DNA of 64,000 nucleotides from Oceanibacterium hippocampi (GTDB lineage: Bacteria; Pseudomonadota; Alphaproteobacteria; Sneathiellales; Sneathiellaceae), in NCBI RefSeq assembly GCF_900172325.1, contig NZ_FWFR01000001.1, positions 1,442,335-1,506,334 on the forward strand, written 5' to 3'. The position numbers were made by a program, and so were the translations under genes. This document shows positions 36,126 through 44,635 of the stretch, in pieces (positions within the stretch are counted from its first letter, which is position 1; each line of letters starts with the position of its first letter). The notes beneath the pieces are model-generated. The model was given only the letters and a program-made list of their open reading frames with translations, had not been told where the DNA came from and made no database searches.

Positions 36126-37478
36126 ATGGCCGGCGAGCGGGACAATCTGGGCGGCCGGATCCGTCGCTACGGGCAGGTATCGACGGCGGTCGGCGGCCTT
36201 GCCGCCCGGCTCGCGGGCGAGCGGCTGTTCGGCGTCAAGATCAACCGCCAGGAGCATGCCTCGGAGCTTCGCCGGGCGCTCGGCGGCCTGAAGGGGCCGC
36301 TGATGAAGGTCGCCCAGATCATGGCGACGATCCCCGAGGCAATGCCCCAGGAATATGTCCAGGAACTGGTGCAGCTGCAGTCGAACGCGCCGGCGATGGG
36401 GCCGGCCTTCGTGCGCCGCCGCATGCAGAGCGAGCTCGGCCCCGACTGGCGCGACCGCTTCAAGGCGTTCGAGATCGAGGCCGCGGCAGCCGCCTCGCTC
36501 GGCCAGGTGCATCGCGCGGTCGGCCTCGACGGCAGCGACCTCGCGGTCAAGCTGCAATATCCCGACATGCAGTCGGCTGTCGAGGCCGACCTGCAGCAGC
36601 TCAGGCTGATCTTCGCGATCTACCATCGCTACGACCGCACCATCGATACCCGCCATATCCATGCCGAGATCGCCGCCCGGCTCCGCGAGGAGCTCGACTA
36701 TGCGCTCGAGGCCCGGCACACGACGCTCTACGGGACGATCCTGAAGGACGAAAGCGGCGTCCATGTCCCCGACATCGTGCCGGAGCTGTCGACCGGCCGG
36801 CTGCTGACCATGAGCTGGATGGAGGGGCGCAAGCTGCTGGAATTCCGCGACGCCCCGCAGGAGGCGCGCGACGCCATCGCCGGCAACCTGTTCCGCGCCT
36901 GGTACGTGCCGTTCTACTATTACGGGATCATTCACGGCGACCCGCACCTCGGCAACTACTCGGTGCGCGAGGATCACGGCATCAATCTGCTCGATTTCGG
37001 CTGCATCCGGACCTTCCAGCCGAAATTCGTCCAGGGCGTGATCGATCTCTACCGCTCGCTGGAAACCGGCGACCGGGACCTCGCCGTGCATGCCTACGAG
37101 ACCTGGGGCTTCACCGGCCTCTCGGCCGAGGTCATCGACACCCTCAACCTGTGGGCGGAGTTCGTTTACGCACCGCTGCTGGAGGATCGTCCCCGGCGCA
37201 TCCAGGAATTCGAGGCCGGCGGCGTCTACGGGCGCGAGATCGCCGAGAAGGTGCATGCCGAACTACGCAAGTCCGGCGGTGTCACGCCGCCGCGCGAGTT
37301 CGTCTTCATGGACCGGGCGGCGATCGGCCTCGGCGGCGTGTTCCTGCATCTCAAGGCCGAGATCAACTGGCACCGGCTGTTTCACGAGCTGATCAGCGAT
37401 TTCTCAAGCGAGGCCCTGGCCGAGCGTCAGCAGCGCCTGTTCGACGACGTCGGCGTGCCGGTGCCGGAGCGGACCTGA
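36126..37478 (+). CDS. ABC1/UbiB-family atypical kinase
   Basis: 450 residues. PLMKVAQIMATIPEAMP (about residues 58-74) is the family N-terminal motif; here K61-V-A-Q64 replaces the usual K-x-G-Q. The alanine-rich loop AAAAASLGQVHRAVG, catalytic YYGIIHGDPHLGNY and LLDFGCIR are present. UbiB homologues are ATPases needed for ubiquinone synthesis or lipid handling. There is no C-terminal membrane anchor, so this is more like the soluble branch than E. coli UbiB. Six bases after pepF. Confidence 0.9.
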   Translation: MAGERDNLGGRIRRYGQVSTAVGGLAARLAGERLFGVKINRQEHASELRRALGGLKGPLMKVAQIMATIPEAMPQEYVQELVQLQSNAPAMGPAFVRRRMQSELGPDWRDRFKAFEIEAAAAASLGQVHRAVGLDGSDLAVKLQYPDMQSAVEADLQQLRLIFAIYHRYDRTIDTRHIHAEIAARLREELDYALEARHTTLYGTILKDESGVHVPDIVPELSTGRLLTMSWMEGRKLLEFRDAPQEARDAIAGNLFRAWYVPFYYYGIIHGDPHLGNYSVREDHGINLLDFGCIRTFQPKFVQGVIDLYRSLETGDRDLAVHAYETWGFTGLSAEVIDTLNLWAEFVYAPLLEDRPRRIQEFEAGGVYGREIAEKVHAELRKSGGVTPPREFVFMDRAAIGLGGVFLHLKAEINWHRLFHELISDFSSEALAERQQRLFDDVGVPVPERT

Positions 37479-37485
37479 GACCGGG

Positions 37486-38907
37486 TCAGCGCCGCGTGCG
37501 GGTCAGCCGCACGAAGCCGAGCGCGGCGCCGAGCGAGAGCAGGGCGATCACCGCGCCGGCATAGAAGACCGCCTGGGCGGCGCGCGCCGCGACCACCGGC
37601 TCGAGCTGTTCCTCGAGCCCGGCGAGGCTCGCGATCATCCCCGAAACCGCCGCGCCGAGCGCCCAGCCGGCATTCTCCAGCGTCGGAATGGCCCCGGCCG
37701 TGAGATCCCGTTCGGCGGCCGGTGTCGCGTCGAGCAGGCGCTGGCTGAGAAAGGCCCAGGAGATCCCGAATCCGGTGCCGGCGACGATGAGCGCCAGGGC
37801 CGGCAGGACGACCGAACTGCCGACGATGGTCGGCGCGAGAATGAACATCCCGACCGCGATCAGAGCCGGTCCGGCGATCAGCAGCGGATCCGCGCGCTCG
37901 CTCCTGAGGCTGGCGACGAGAAAGGCCGCTCCCGACCAGGCGAGCGAGAGCAGGACCACCACGTAGCCTGCCTCGAGCGGGGTGAGGCCCTGGAACTCCT
38001 GCATGAACAGGGGCACGTAGACGGTGATCCCGCCGGTCGCCAACGCCATGAGGAGCGCCGCCCAGAAACCGAGACCGACCGCGCCGGAAAGCCCGAAGGC
38101 GGCAAGCGGGAACAGCCGGGAGTTCTGCCGCCGGTCGACGATGACCGAGCCGGCAAGGGCAGCGACGGCGATGGCGAGCCAACCGGCGGTGAGCAGCGCG
38201 TCGCCGGCCCGGCCGGCCATGGAGATCGCCATCACGCCGCCGGCGATTGCCGTGAGCCTGCCGAGCGGGGGAATCCGGCGCCCGCCCGCCCGCGGCGTCG
38301 AGGCCGGCCCGGCGAGGACGAGAAGAACGAAGATCAGCCCGAGCGGCAGGTTGGCGAGAAAGGCGATCCGCCAGCTCGCATGCTCGGCCAGCAGCCCGGC
38401 GCCGGCGGGACCGATCAGGGCCGCGGCCGCATAGACGATCGACAGCAGGCCGAAGGCGCGCGGCATGGCGCGGCTCGGATAGACCTCGCCCACCAGCGCG
38501 TAACAGAGCGCGAGCACCGCCCCCTCGCCGATCCCCTGCAGCGCCCGGCCGATGAGCAGCACCGGCATCGAGGGCGCCAGCGCCGCGATCAGCGAGCCCG
38601 CGATCAGCAGCAGGGTCGAGACGAGAAAGACCCGGCGCCCGCCGAACGCGCCCTTCAGCCAGCCGCCCGACGCGCCAGTCACGATCGAGGCCACGAGAAA
38701 GACCGACGAGGCCCAGCTGATCAGCGCCAGGCCGCCGATGTCGCGGACCGCGGAGGGCATGATTGTCGCCACCATGAAGGCGTTGAGCGCATGCAGCCCG
38801 ACGCCGAGGCCGAGCGTCCAGGTGGGAACGGCGTACGCGCCCCGGAACAGCGTCAGCCAGCCGATCGGCGCCTCGTCGTCCGCGTTGGTCATTGCTGGCT
38901 CGGGCAT
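37486..38907 (-). CDS. MFS transporter, DHA2-like (about 14 helices)
   Basis: 473 residues, about fourteen hydrophobic helices. LVASIVTGASGGWLKGAFGGR is the loop 2-3 motif and GRALQGIGEGAVLALCYALV motif C-like. Such proteins export drugs or other organic molecules with protons. The start at 38907 or 38892 gives little difference. It converges on the ABC1 kinase gene; no regulator adjacent. Confidence 0.9.
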   Translation of the reverse strand: MPEPAMTNADDEAPIGWLTLFRGAYAVPTWTLGLGVGLHALNAFMVATIMPSAVRDIGGLALISWASSVFLVASIVTGASGGWLKGAFGGRRVFLVSTLLLIAGSLIAALAPSMPVLLIGRALQGIGEGAVLALCYALVGEVYPSRAMPRAFGLLSIVYAAAALIGPAGAGLLAEHASWRIAFLANLPLGLIFVLLVLAGPASTPRAGGRRIPPLGRLTAIAGGVMAISMAGRAGDALLTAGWLAIAVAALAGSVIVDRRQNSRLFPLAAFGLSGAVGLGFWAALLMALATGGITVYVPLFMQEFQGLTPLEAGYVVVLLSLAWSGAAFLVASLRSERADPLLIAGPALIAVGMFILAPTIVGSSVVLPALALIVAGTGFGISWAFLSQRLLDATPAAERDLTAGAIPTLENAGWALGAAVSGMIASLAGLEEQLEPVVAARAAQAVFYAGAVIALLSLGAALGFVRLTRTRR

Positions 38908-39032
38908 TGGATAAGGCCTGTCCCCGGGAACGGTCGATTGTCGACCGGGTGCTGCATGCCCTGAAAGGGGCGTGAGCGCAAGACGCCGGAACGTGCCCGA
39001 TGGATCGGCAGGGGTTCTTGCGCGACACCGGC

Positions 39033-39066
39033 AAAAGAAAATCCGGCGCCGTTGCCGGCGCCGGAT
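39033..39066 (-). terminator. Rho-independent terminator of the first PEP-CTERM gene
   Basis: On the minus strand ATCCGGCGCC and GGCGCCGGAT enclose a six-base loop and are followed by TTTCTTTT. It begins 31 bases after the PEP-CTERM stop. Confidence 0.9.
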
Positions 39067-39096
39067 CGTTCGTCAGGCCGCGAAGGCGGTCGTCGT

Positions 39097-39669
39097 TCAG
39101 ACGGCGTGGCCGTCCCGTGCCGCGAGGCGCCCGCGCCGAAGTTGCCAGCCGAGGCCGAGCACAGCGGCGGCGAAGAGCAGCAGCGCCGCCGGTTCGGGGA
39201 TGTCGGTCGAACCGCCGTTGTCCGGCGTGTCGACGCGCAGCGTGGCGCTCAGGATGCCCTGCGCGAAGGGGAAGGGATAGGGTGCCGCGAAGTTCGAATA
39301 GGTGAAGGAGAGGGCGCCGACCGTCAGCGAGACGAGAATGTTGTTGTCGGTGCCGAGGAAGGTGAGACCCGCCAGGTTGCCGTTCTGGAAGAAGATCTGC
39401 GACCCGGTGTTGCTGGCGTCCGCGAGGTCGAAATTGTGGCCGTCGATGTCGAACGAGAGCGCCAGCAGCTTCCCGTTCAGCACGGAGAAGAACTCGTTGC
39501 CGATGCCGAGGACCGAGCCGTCGATGGTGAGGGAACCCGTGCCGCCGGCAACGTTGCCGATCGGATTGGTGTTGGTCAGCGTCAGGTCGTAGGTGGTGGG
39601 CACGGCCGATGCCGTGCCGCAGAAGGTCACCAGGGCCAACGAAAGCGCCGCAAGCGTACGAAGAAACAT
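39097..39669 (-). CDS. PEP-CTERM sorting-domain protein (first)
   Basis: 190 residues. Signal peptide (residues 1-23, MFLRTLAALSLALV to ASA), a beta-rich, Asn/Gly/Thr-rich body, and a C-terminal tripartite signal: IPEP, hydrophobic helix (AALLLFAAAVLGLGW) and basic tail QLRRGR. An exosortase removes this tail and the protein is moved to the surface or polysaccharide. ATG 39669 has AGGA upstream. No exosortase is in the window; another PEP-CTERM gene is at 44636. Confidence 0.92.
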   Translation of the reverse strand: MFLRTLAALSLALVTFCGTASAVPTTYDLTLTNTNPIGNVAGGTGSLTIDGSVLGIGNEFFSVLNGKLLALSFDIDGHNFDLADASNTGSQIFFQNGNLAGLTFLGTDNNILVSLTVGALSFTYSNFAAPYPFPFAQGILSATLRVDTPDNGGSTDIPEPAALLLFAAAVLGLGWQLRRGRLAARDGHAV

Positions 39670-39847
39670 GGAGCAATTCCTGTCTTGAGCCGATGCCGGC
39701 CGTCCGGTTATTCCCAACCCCGGCCTCGCGCAATCAGGTTCGCAGGAAGCGTGCCAAGCGCCTGATGCGGGATTTCCGCCATTCCGCCGGCCGGGCCCCG
39801 GGCGGTTCCGGCAGGATTGTCAGAAAAGATGACGATTCACCTAACGA

Positions 39848-39870
39848 GGCGCCGGCGCGGGGCCGGCGCC
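39848..39870 (-). terminator. Hairpin just downstream of the iron alcohol dehydrogenase gene
   Basis: GGCGCCGGC and GCCGGCGCC arms, five-base loop, two bases after the stop. No clear T run, so it may be only a transcript-end stabiliser. Confidence 0.55.
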
Positions 39871-39872
39871 GC

Positions 39873-41006
39873 TCAGCCCATCGCCTCGGCGAACAGCGTC
39901 TCGTAATCCTCCGCCTTTGCCGGGCGCGGGTTGGTCTGGTTGGTGTGATCCTGCTCGGCCAGCACCGCCATCGCCGGGATCACCTGGCGCGGCACGCCCA
40001 TTTCGGCGAGATTGGCCGGCAGGCCGAGTCGGGCATTGAGCGCCGCGATCGCGTCAGCCAGGTCGACGCCGGGCGCCAGCCCCATGACCGCATGCAGATG
40101 TTCGTACTTCCGCCCGACATGGCCGGCGTTGAAGCGCAGCACCGCCGGCATGACGACGGCGTTGAGCGTGCCGTGATGCAGTTTCAGGTCGGGCAGGCCG
40201 CCGAGCGGGTGGCTCATCGCGTGCACCGCGCCGAGACCCTTCTGGAAGGCCATCGCGCCTTCCATCGAGGCCATCATCATGTTCCAGCGCGCCTCCCGGT
40301 CGTGGCCGTCGGCAACGGCCCGCTCGATATGGGCGATGGCCCGGCCGAGCCCGTCGCAGGCGATCGCCTCGGCCGGCGGATTGACCAGCGGGGAGAGATA
40401 GGTCTCGATGCAGTGGGCAACGGCGTCCATGCCGGTCGCCGCGGTGATCGGGGCCGGCAGGTCGAGCGTCAGCTCGGGATCGCAGAGCGCCACCTTGGGC
40501 AGCAAGTGCGGGCTGAGCAGGCCGAGCTTGCGGCCGTCGTCGAAGACGATGACGGCGCCGCGGCCGACCTCGCTCCCGGTCCCGGCGGTGGTCGGGATCG
40601 CGATCAGCGGGGCGACGGCGGCGGTGATCCGCGGCATGCCGCCCTCGACCGCCGCGTAGGAGCGGAGCGGCCCGTCATGGGTCGCGATGATGGCGACCGC
40701 CTTGGCGAGGTCCATCGACGAGCCGCCGCCGATCGCCACCAGCCCGTCGCAGCGGGCCTCGCGGTATAGCGCGGTGGCCTGCTTGACGGCCGCCTCGGTC
40801 GGGTTGGCCGGGGTGTCCTGGTAGACCGTCGCCTCGATCCCGGCGCCCATCGCCTGCAACGCCCGCTCGGCCAGGCCGGCGGCGACGACGCCGCGGTCGG
40901 TGACCAGCAGGGGCTTGCGGATGCCGAGCGTCGCGAGCTCGGTGCGGAGCTCGGCGAGGACGCCGAAGTCGAACAGGATTCGGGTCAGATAGGATATGAC
41001 GGCCAC
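39873..41006 (-). CDS. Iron-containing alcohol dehydrogenase
   Basis: 377 residues, type III ADH. Cofactor-binding AIGGGSSMDLAKAVAII and metal ligands in MSHPLGGLPDLKLHHGTLNAV and the AHCIETYLSP region are present. Oxidises or reduces a primary alcohol, hydroxyacid or similar; the substrate cannot be told. Starts with GTG 41006 behind GAAGGAAA. Alone on the minus strand; divergent from the cox-like/pnt operon. Confidence 0.93.
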   Translation of the reverse strand: MAVISYLTRILFDFGVLAELRTELATLGIRKPLLVTDRGVVAAGLAERALQAMGAGIEATVYQDTPANPTEAAVKQATALYREARCDGLVAIGGGSSMDLAKAVAIIATHDGPLRSYAAVEGGMPRITAAVAPLIAIPTTAGTGSEVGRGAVIVFDDGRKLGLLSPHLLPKVALCDPELTLDLPAPITAATGMDAVAHCIETYLSPLVNPPAEAIACDGLGRAIAHIERAVADGHDREARWNMMMASMEGAMAFQKGLGAVHAMSHPLGGLPDLKLHHGTLNAVVMPAVLRFNAGHVGRKYEHLHAVMGLAPGVDLADAIAALNARLGLPANLAEMGVPRQVIPAMAVLAEQDHTNQTNPRPAKAEDYETLFAEAMG

Positions 41007-41110
41007 GGTATATTTCCTTCTCTCGCTGTCCGGCGTCTGTCAATCTAGCCGAGGGCGGATCGCGCGCCCAGCGCCGCGGTTGCCGCCCGCCGCGGAGCCG
41101 GCCAAGCGTC

Positions 41111-41138
41111 TTGTTATGCATTGACGCTCTGGTATAGT
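41111..41138 (+). promoter_or_regulatory. Promoter of the cox IV-like/pnt operon
   Basis: TTGTTA (41111-41116) and TATAGT (41133-41138) are 16 bases apart, about 50 bases before the first ATG (41191). Confidence 0.6.
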
Positions 41139-41190
41139 TCGCGACCGCTGAGGCGGCAATTCTGGGCTGCGACTACTCGACAGGAAGAAC

Positions 41191-41319
41191 ATGAGCGATA
41201 CGGGAAAAATGGATATCTCCGCGCAGAAGGCGATGTGGCGGGATTTCACGCGATTCACGGTCTGGAGCACTGGCTTCGTCATCGTGCTGTTGGTTCTGAT
41301 GGCGCTCTTCCTGCTCTAG
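41191..41319 (+). CDS. aa3-type cytochrome c oxidase subunit IV-like peptide
   Basis: 42 residues: a short polar head (MSDTGKMDISAQKAMWRDF) and one membrane helix (VIVLLVLMALFLL). Matches the short bacterial aa3 oxidase subunit IV family, which is often encoded just before pntA in alphaproteobacteria. AGGAAG ribosome site. Too short for usual gene finders. 103 bases before pntAA. Confidence 0.85.
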   Translation: MSDTGKMDISAQKAMWRDFTRFTVWSTGFVIVLLVLMALFLL

Positions 41320-41422
41320 GCGGCGCTTTAGACGACCATTTCGATGCGCCTCCGGGGGGCCGGGGGCATCCATAAGCGGTGCGCCGCACAGGCGGTGCGA
41401 CAGGCCGACAGGGGGGTAGCCG

Positions 41423-42577
41423 ATGAAACTGGCCGTTCCGCGCGAACGACGACCGGACGAGAGCCGCGTCGCGATTTCGCCAGACATGGTCAAGAAGCTC
41501 ACGGGGCTGGGCTTCGACGTGATCATCGAGGCCGGCGCCGGTACCGGCGCCAACATGACCGATGCTGCCTATGAAGCCGCGGGCGCGACGATCGTCGCCG
41601 ACGAGGCGGCCGCGCTCGGCGATGCCGACGTGGTCTTCAAGGTCCAGCGCCCGCTGAGCGGCGATGACGACGGCCCGGACGAGATCGCGATGATGAAGAA
41701 GGGCGCGGTGCTGATCGGCTCGCTTGCCCCGCTGCAGAATCGCGAACAGGTCAAGGCCTATGCCGCCGCCGGGATCGACACCTTCGCGATGGAAATGGTG
41801 CCGCGCATCACCCGCGCGCAGTCGATGGACGTCCTCTCCTCGCAGGCCAACCTCGCCGGCTACAAGGCGGTGCTCGACGCCTGCGCCCATTACGGCCGCG
41901 CCATGCCGATGATGATGACCGCCGCCGGCACGATCGCGCCGGCCCGGGTCTTCGTCATGGGCGCCGGCGTCGCCGGTCTGCAGGCGATCGCCACCGCCCG
42001 CCGGCTCGGCGCCATCGTCTCGGCGACCGACGTGCGGCCCGAGGTGGCCGAACAGATCCAGTCGCTCGGCGCCAAGTATATCGGCGTCGAATCCGAGGAA
42101 AGCGGCGCCGGCGCGGGCGGCTATGCCAAGGAGATGAGCGACGATTACAAGCAGCGCCAGGCGGCGCTGATCGCCGAGACCATCAAGAAGCAGGACATCG
42201 TCATCACGACGGCGGCGATTCCGGGCCGGGCGGCGCCGAGGCTGGTGTCGGAGGAGATGCTGGCGTCGATGAAGCCGGGTTCGGTGATCGTCGATCTCGC
42301 GGTCGAGACCGGCGGCAACTGCGCGCTGTCGAAGCCGGGCGAGGTGGTGCGGACCGACAACGGGGTCCTGATCGTCGGCTACCGCAATGTTCCGGGCCGG
42401 CTCGCCGAGGATGCCTCGGCGCTCTATGCCCGCAATCTCGTGAATTTCATCACGCCGCTGGTCGATAGCGAGACGAAGGCGCTCAAGATCGACTGGGAGG
42501 ACGAGATCGTCAAGGGTGCCGGCATCACCCGCGACGGCGCGGTCGTTCATCCGATGCTGCAGGAAGAGGGCAAATGA
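41423..42577 (+). CDS. pntAA: NAD(P) transhydrogenase subunit alpha part 1
   Basis: 384 residues, the soluble NAD(H)-binding domain I. Begins MKLAVPRERRPDESRVAISP and has MGAGVAGLQAIATARRLGA for NAD binding plus RQAALIAETIKKQDIVITTA. Full complex pumps protons while transferring hydride from NADH to NADP+. Its stop overlaps the start of pntAB (ATGA), the standard split-alpha operon. GGGGGG upstream of ATG. Confidence 0.96.
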   Translation: MKLAVPRERRPDESRVAISPDMVKKLTGLGFDVIIEAGAGTGANMTDAAYEAAGATIVADEAAALGDADVVFKVQRPLSGDDDGPDEIAMMKKGAVLIGSLAPLQNREQVKAYAAAGIDTFAMEMVPRITRAQSMDVLSSQANLAGYKAVLDACAHYGRAMPMMMTAAGTIAPARVFVMGAGVAGLQAIATARRLGAIVSATDVRPEVAEQIQSLGAKYIGVESEESGAGAGGYAKEMSDDYKQRQAALIAETIKKQDIVITTAAIPGRAAPRLVSEEMLASMKPGSVIVDLAVETGGNCALSKPGEVVRTDNGVLIVGYRNVPGRLAEDASALYARNLVNFITPLVDSETKALKIDWEDEIVKGAGITRDGAVVHPMLQEEGK

Positions 42578-42870
42578 CCATGGTCGTCGATCCCTTCATT
42601 TTCCGTCTCGCCATCTTCATCCTGGCGATCTTCGTCGGCTATTACGTGGTCTGGAGCGTGACGCCCGCGCTGCATACGCCGCTGATGTCGGTGACCAACG
42701 CGATCTCCTCGGTGATCATCGTCGGTGCACTGATCGCGGCCGGCCCCGAAGGCGCCGACCTGGCGAAGATCTTCGGCTTCGTCGCGATCACGCTGGCGGC
42801 GATCAACATCTTCGGCGGCTTCGTTGTCACCCAGCGAATGCTGTCGATGTACAAGAAGAAAAAGAAATGA
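42574..42870 (+). CDS. pntAB: NAD(P) transhydrogenase subunit alpha part 2
   Basis: 98 residues with three to four membrane helices (FILAIFVGYYVVWSVTPALH; NAISSVIIVGALIAAG; LAAINIFGGFVVTQRML) and a Lys-rich end KKKKK. Membrane part of the alpha chain, separate from PntAA as in Rhodospirillum. Four-base overlap with pntAA. Confidence 0.95.
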   Translation: MTMVVDPFIFRLAIFILAIFVGYYVVWSVTPALHTPLMSVTNAISSVIIVGALIAAGPEGADLAKIFGFVAITLAAINIFGGFVVTQRMLSMYKKKKK

Positions 42871-42883
42871 CGGGGGGCCTGAC

Positions 42884-44275
42884 GTGTCCGCAAATCTGAC
42901 GGCCTTCGCCTATCTGGTCTCGGCGGTCCTGTTCATCCTGGCGCTGCGCGGCCTGTCCTCGCCGGAGACCTCCCGGCGCGGCAACATCATGGGGATGATC
43001 GGCATGCTGATCGCGGTGGTCGTCACCGTGATCCGCCCCGACGTCGTGTCCTACGAATGGATCATCGCCGGCCTGGTCATCGGCGGCGGCATCGGCACCG
43101 CGACGGCGCTCCGCATCCAGATGACGGCGATGCCGCAGCTGGTTGCCGCCTTCCACAGCCTGGTCGGCCTTGCCGCGGTGCTGGTCGCTGCGGCCGCCTA
43201 CTACAACCCGGAGGCCTACGGCATCGTCGATGCCGGCGGCGACCTGCTGGTCGCCAGCCGGATCGAGATGGGCATCGGTGTCGTCATCGGCGCGATCACC
43301 TTCACCGGCTCGATCGTCGCCTTCACCAAGCTGCAGGGCCTGGTGTCCGGCAACCCGGTGACCTTTCCGGGCCAGCACCTGGTCAACCTGGCGATCGGCG
43401 TTGCCATCGTCGCGCTGATCGTCTGGTTCTGCTTCGATCTCGACCCGCGCATCTTCTGGGCGATGACCGTGCTCTCGCTGGTCATCGGCGTGCTCATCAT
43501 CATCCCGATCGGCGGCGCCGACATGCCGGTCGTGGTCTCGATGCTGAACTCCTATTCCGGCTGGGCGGCGGCCGGCATCGGCTTCACGCTGGAGAATACC
43601 GCGCTGATCATCACCGGCGCGCTGGTCGGCTCGTCGGGCGCGATCCTCTCCTACATCATGTGCAAGGCGATGAACCGGTCGTTCTTCTCGGTCATCCTCG
43701 GCGGCTTCGGCGGCGAGGATACCTCGGCCGCCCGGGGCGCCCGTTCGGATCGTCCGGTCAAGGCGGGCTCGGCCGAGGACGCCGCCTTCATCATGAAGAA
43801 TGCCGGCAAGGTCATTATTGTCCCCGGCTACGGCATGGCGGTCGCCCAGGCCCAGCATACCCTGCGCGAGATGTGCGACGAATTGAAGGCGCAGGGCGTC
43901 GAGATCCGGCACGCCATCCATCCGGTCGCCGGCCGGATGCCGGGCCACATGAACGTGCTGCTGGCCGAGGCCAACGTGCCCTATGACGAGGTCTTCGAAC
44001 TCGAGGAGATCAACTCCGAGTTCCAGACCGCCGACGTCGCCTTCGTCATCGGTGCCAACGACGTGACCAACCCGGCGGCGCGCGACGATCCGCAAAGCCC
44101 GATCTTCGGCATGCCGATCCTCGATGTCGACAAGGCCAAGACGGTGCTGTTCGTGAAGCGCTCGCTGTCGCCGGGCTATGCCGGCATCGATAACGAGCTG
44201 TTCTACAAGGACAACACGATGATGCTCTTCGGCGACGCCAAGAAGATGGTCGAGGATATCGTCAAGGCACTCTGA
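42884..44275 (+). CDS. pntB: NAD(P) transhydrogenase subunit beta
   Basis: 463 residues. About nine membrane helices, then the soluble NADP(H)-binding domain III (VIIVPGYGMAVAQAQHTLRE; RMPGHMNVLLAEANVPYDEV; VIGANDVTNPAARDDPQSP). The start is GTG 42884 with a G run 8 bases upstream; the frame is open further up only across the pntAB end. Last gene of the operon, followed by a strong terminator. Confidence 0.95.
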   Translation: MSANLTAFAYLVSAVLFILALRGLSSPETSRRGNIMGMIGMLIAVVVTVIRPDVVSYEWIIAGLVIGGGIGTATALRIQMTAMPQLVAAFHSLVGLAAVLVAAAAYYNPEAYGIVDAGGDLLVASRIEMGIGVVIGAITFTGSIVAFTKLQGLVSGNPVTFPGQHLVNLAIGVAIVALIVWFCFDLDPRIFWAMTVLSLVIGVLIIIPIGGADMPVVVSMLNSYSGWAAAGIGFTLENTALIITGALVGSSGAILSYIMCKAMNRSFFSVILGGFGGEDTSAARGARSDRPVKAGSAEDAAFIMKNAGKVIIVPGYGMAVAQAQHTLREMCDELKAQGVEIRHAIHPVAGRMPGHMNVLLAEANVPYDEVFELEEINSEFQTADVAFVIGANDVTNPAARDDPQSPIFGMPILDVDKAKTVLFVKRSLSPGYAGIDNELFYKDNTMMLFGDAKKMVEDIVKAL

Positions 44276-44318
44276 GGGCGACCGGGCCGCAACGGCCCGG
44301 CGCACCGGAAACGACGGG

Positions 44319-44350
44319 AACGGCGGCGCTTCGGCGCCGCCGTTTTTTTT
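44319..44350 (+). terminator. Rho-independent terminator of the pnt operon
   Basis: CGGCGGCGC and GCGCCGCCG around a TTCG tetraloop, preceded by AA and followed by eight T (44343-44350). Confidence 0.95.
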
Positions 44351-44421
44351 GTCGCGCGGCCAACGACGGCGAAAGACGGGAAGCGGCGCATGCCGAGCCC
44401 TCTTCACGGCACACGCGCATC

Positions 44422-44439
44422 TATTCGAAAAGTCGAATA
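44422..44439. promoter_or_regulatory. Dyad upstream of the second PEP-CTERM gene
   Basis: Seven-base arms TATTCGA and TCGAATA around AAAG, in an AT-rich patch about 25 bases before the promoter-like element. Placed as an activator site might be; the binding protein is unknown. Confidence 0.5.
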
Positions 44440-44463
44440 AATAAACAATTTGTTAATTAATGG

Positions 44464-44492
44464 TTGAGAACGGCGCGCTGTGGATGCAGAAT
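44464..44492 (+). promoter_or_regulatory. Candidate promoter of the second PEP-CTERM gene
   Basis: TTGAGA (44464-44469) and CAGAAT (44487-44492) with a 17-base spacer. It would give a leader of about 135 bases. Confidence 0.5.
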
Positions 44493-44535
44493 CGCGTCTC
44501 CGGGATTTGATCTGTTGAGCTTGTTCCTGTCGGGT

Positions 44536-44590
44536 GGGCCGGTTTCCGGTCCCTCCGCAGCGGTTGGGGAACCGTCGCCCGGGTCGGGCG
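44536..44590 (+). other. Three consecutive hairpins in the PEP-CTERM leader
   Basis: Stem 1 GGGCCGG-TTT-CCGGTCC (44536-44552, one G-U pair), stem 2 CGGTT-GGGG-AACCG (44561-44574), stem 3 CGCCCG-GGT-CGGGCG (44576-44590). They end 46 bases before the ATG. Could be a regulatory leader; no known riboswitch class is recognised. Confidence 0.5.
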
Positions 44591-44635
44591 GCGCGCGTGC
44601 ACTGACGGGACGACTCCGAATGGAAGGAATTTGAC

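Larger units (their letters stand above)
44276..44635. other. Gene-free interval with terminator, AT-rich dyad, promoter and structured leader
   Basis: 360 bases between pntB and a PEP-CTERM gene. It holds the pnt terminator and, before it, a CCGGGCCG/CGGCCCGG stem (44282-44300). An AT-rich patch (44420-44465) with the dyad TATTCGA-AAAG-TCGAATA comes next, then a promoter-like TTGAGA/CAGAAT pair and three hairpins in the leader. No coding frame is supported. Confidence 0.75.

Noticed and set aside
35556-37256. Minus-strand open frame over pepF and the ABC1 kinase
   Set aside because: Spans two real genes in antisense; no recognisable domain.
37427-39733. Minus-strand open frame of 768 codons overlapping MFS and PEP-CTERM genes
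   Set aside because: Different frame from both genes; Arg-rich composition, and it would read through the PEP-CTERM terminator.
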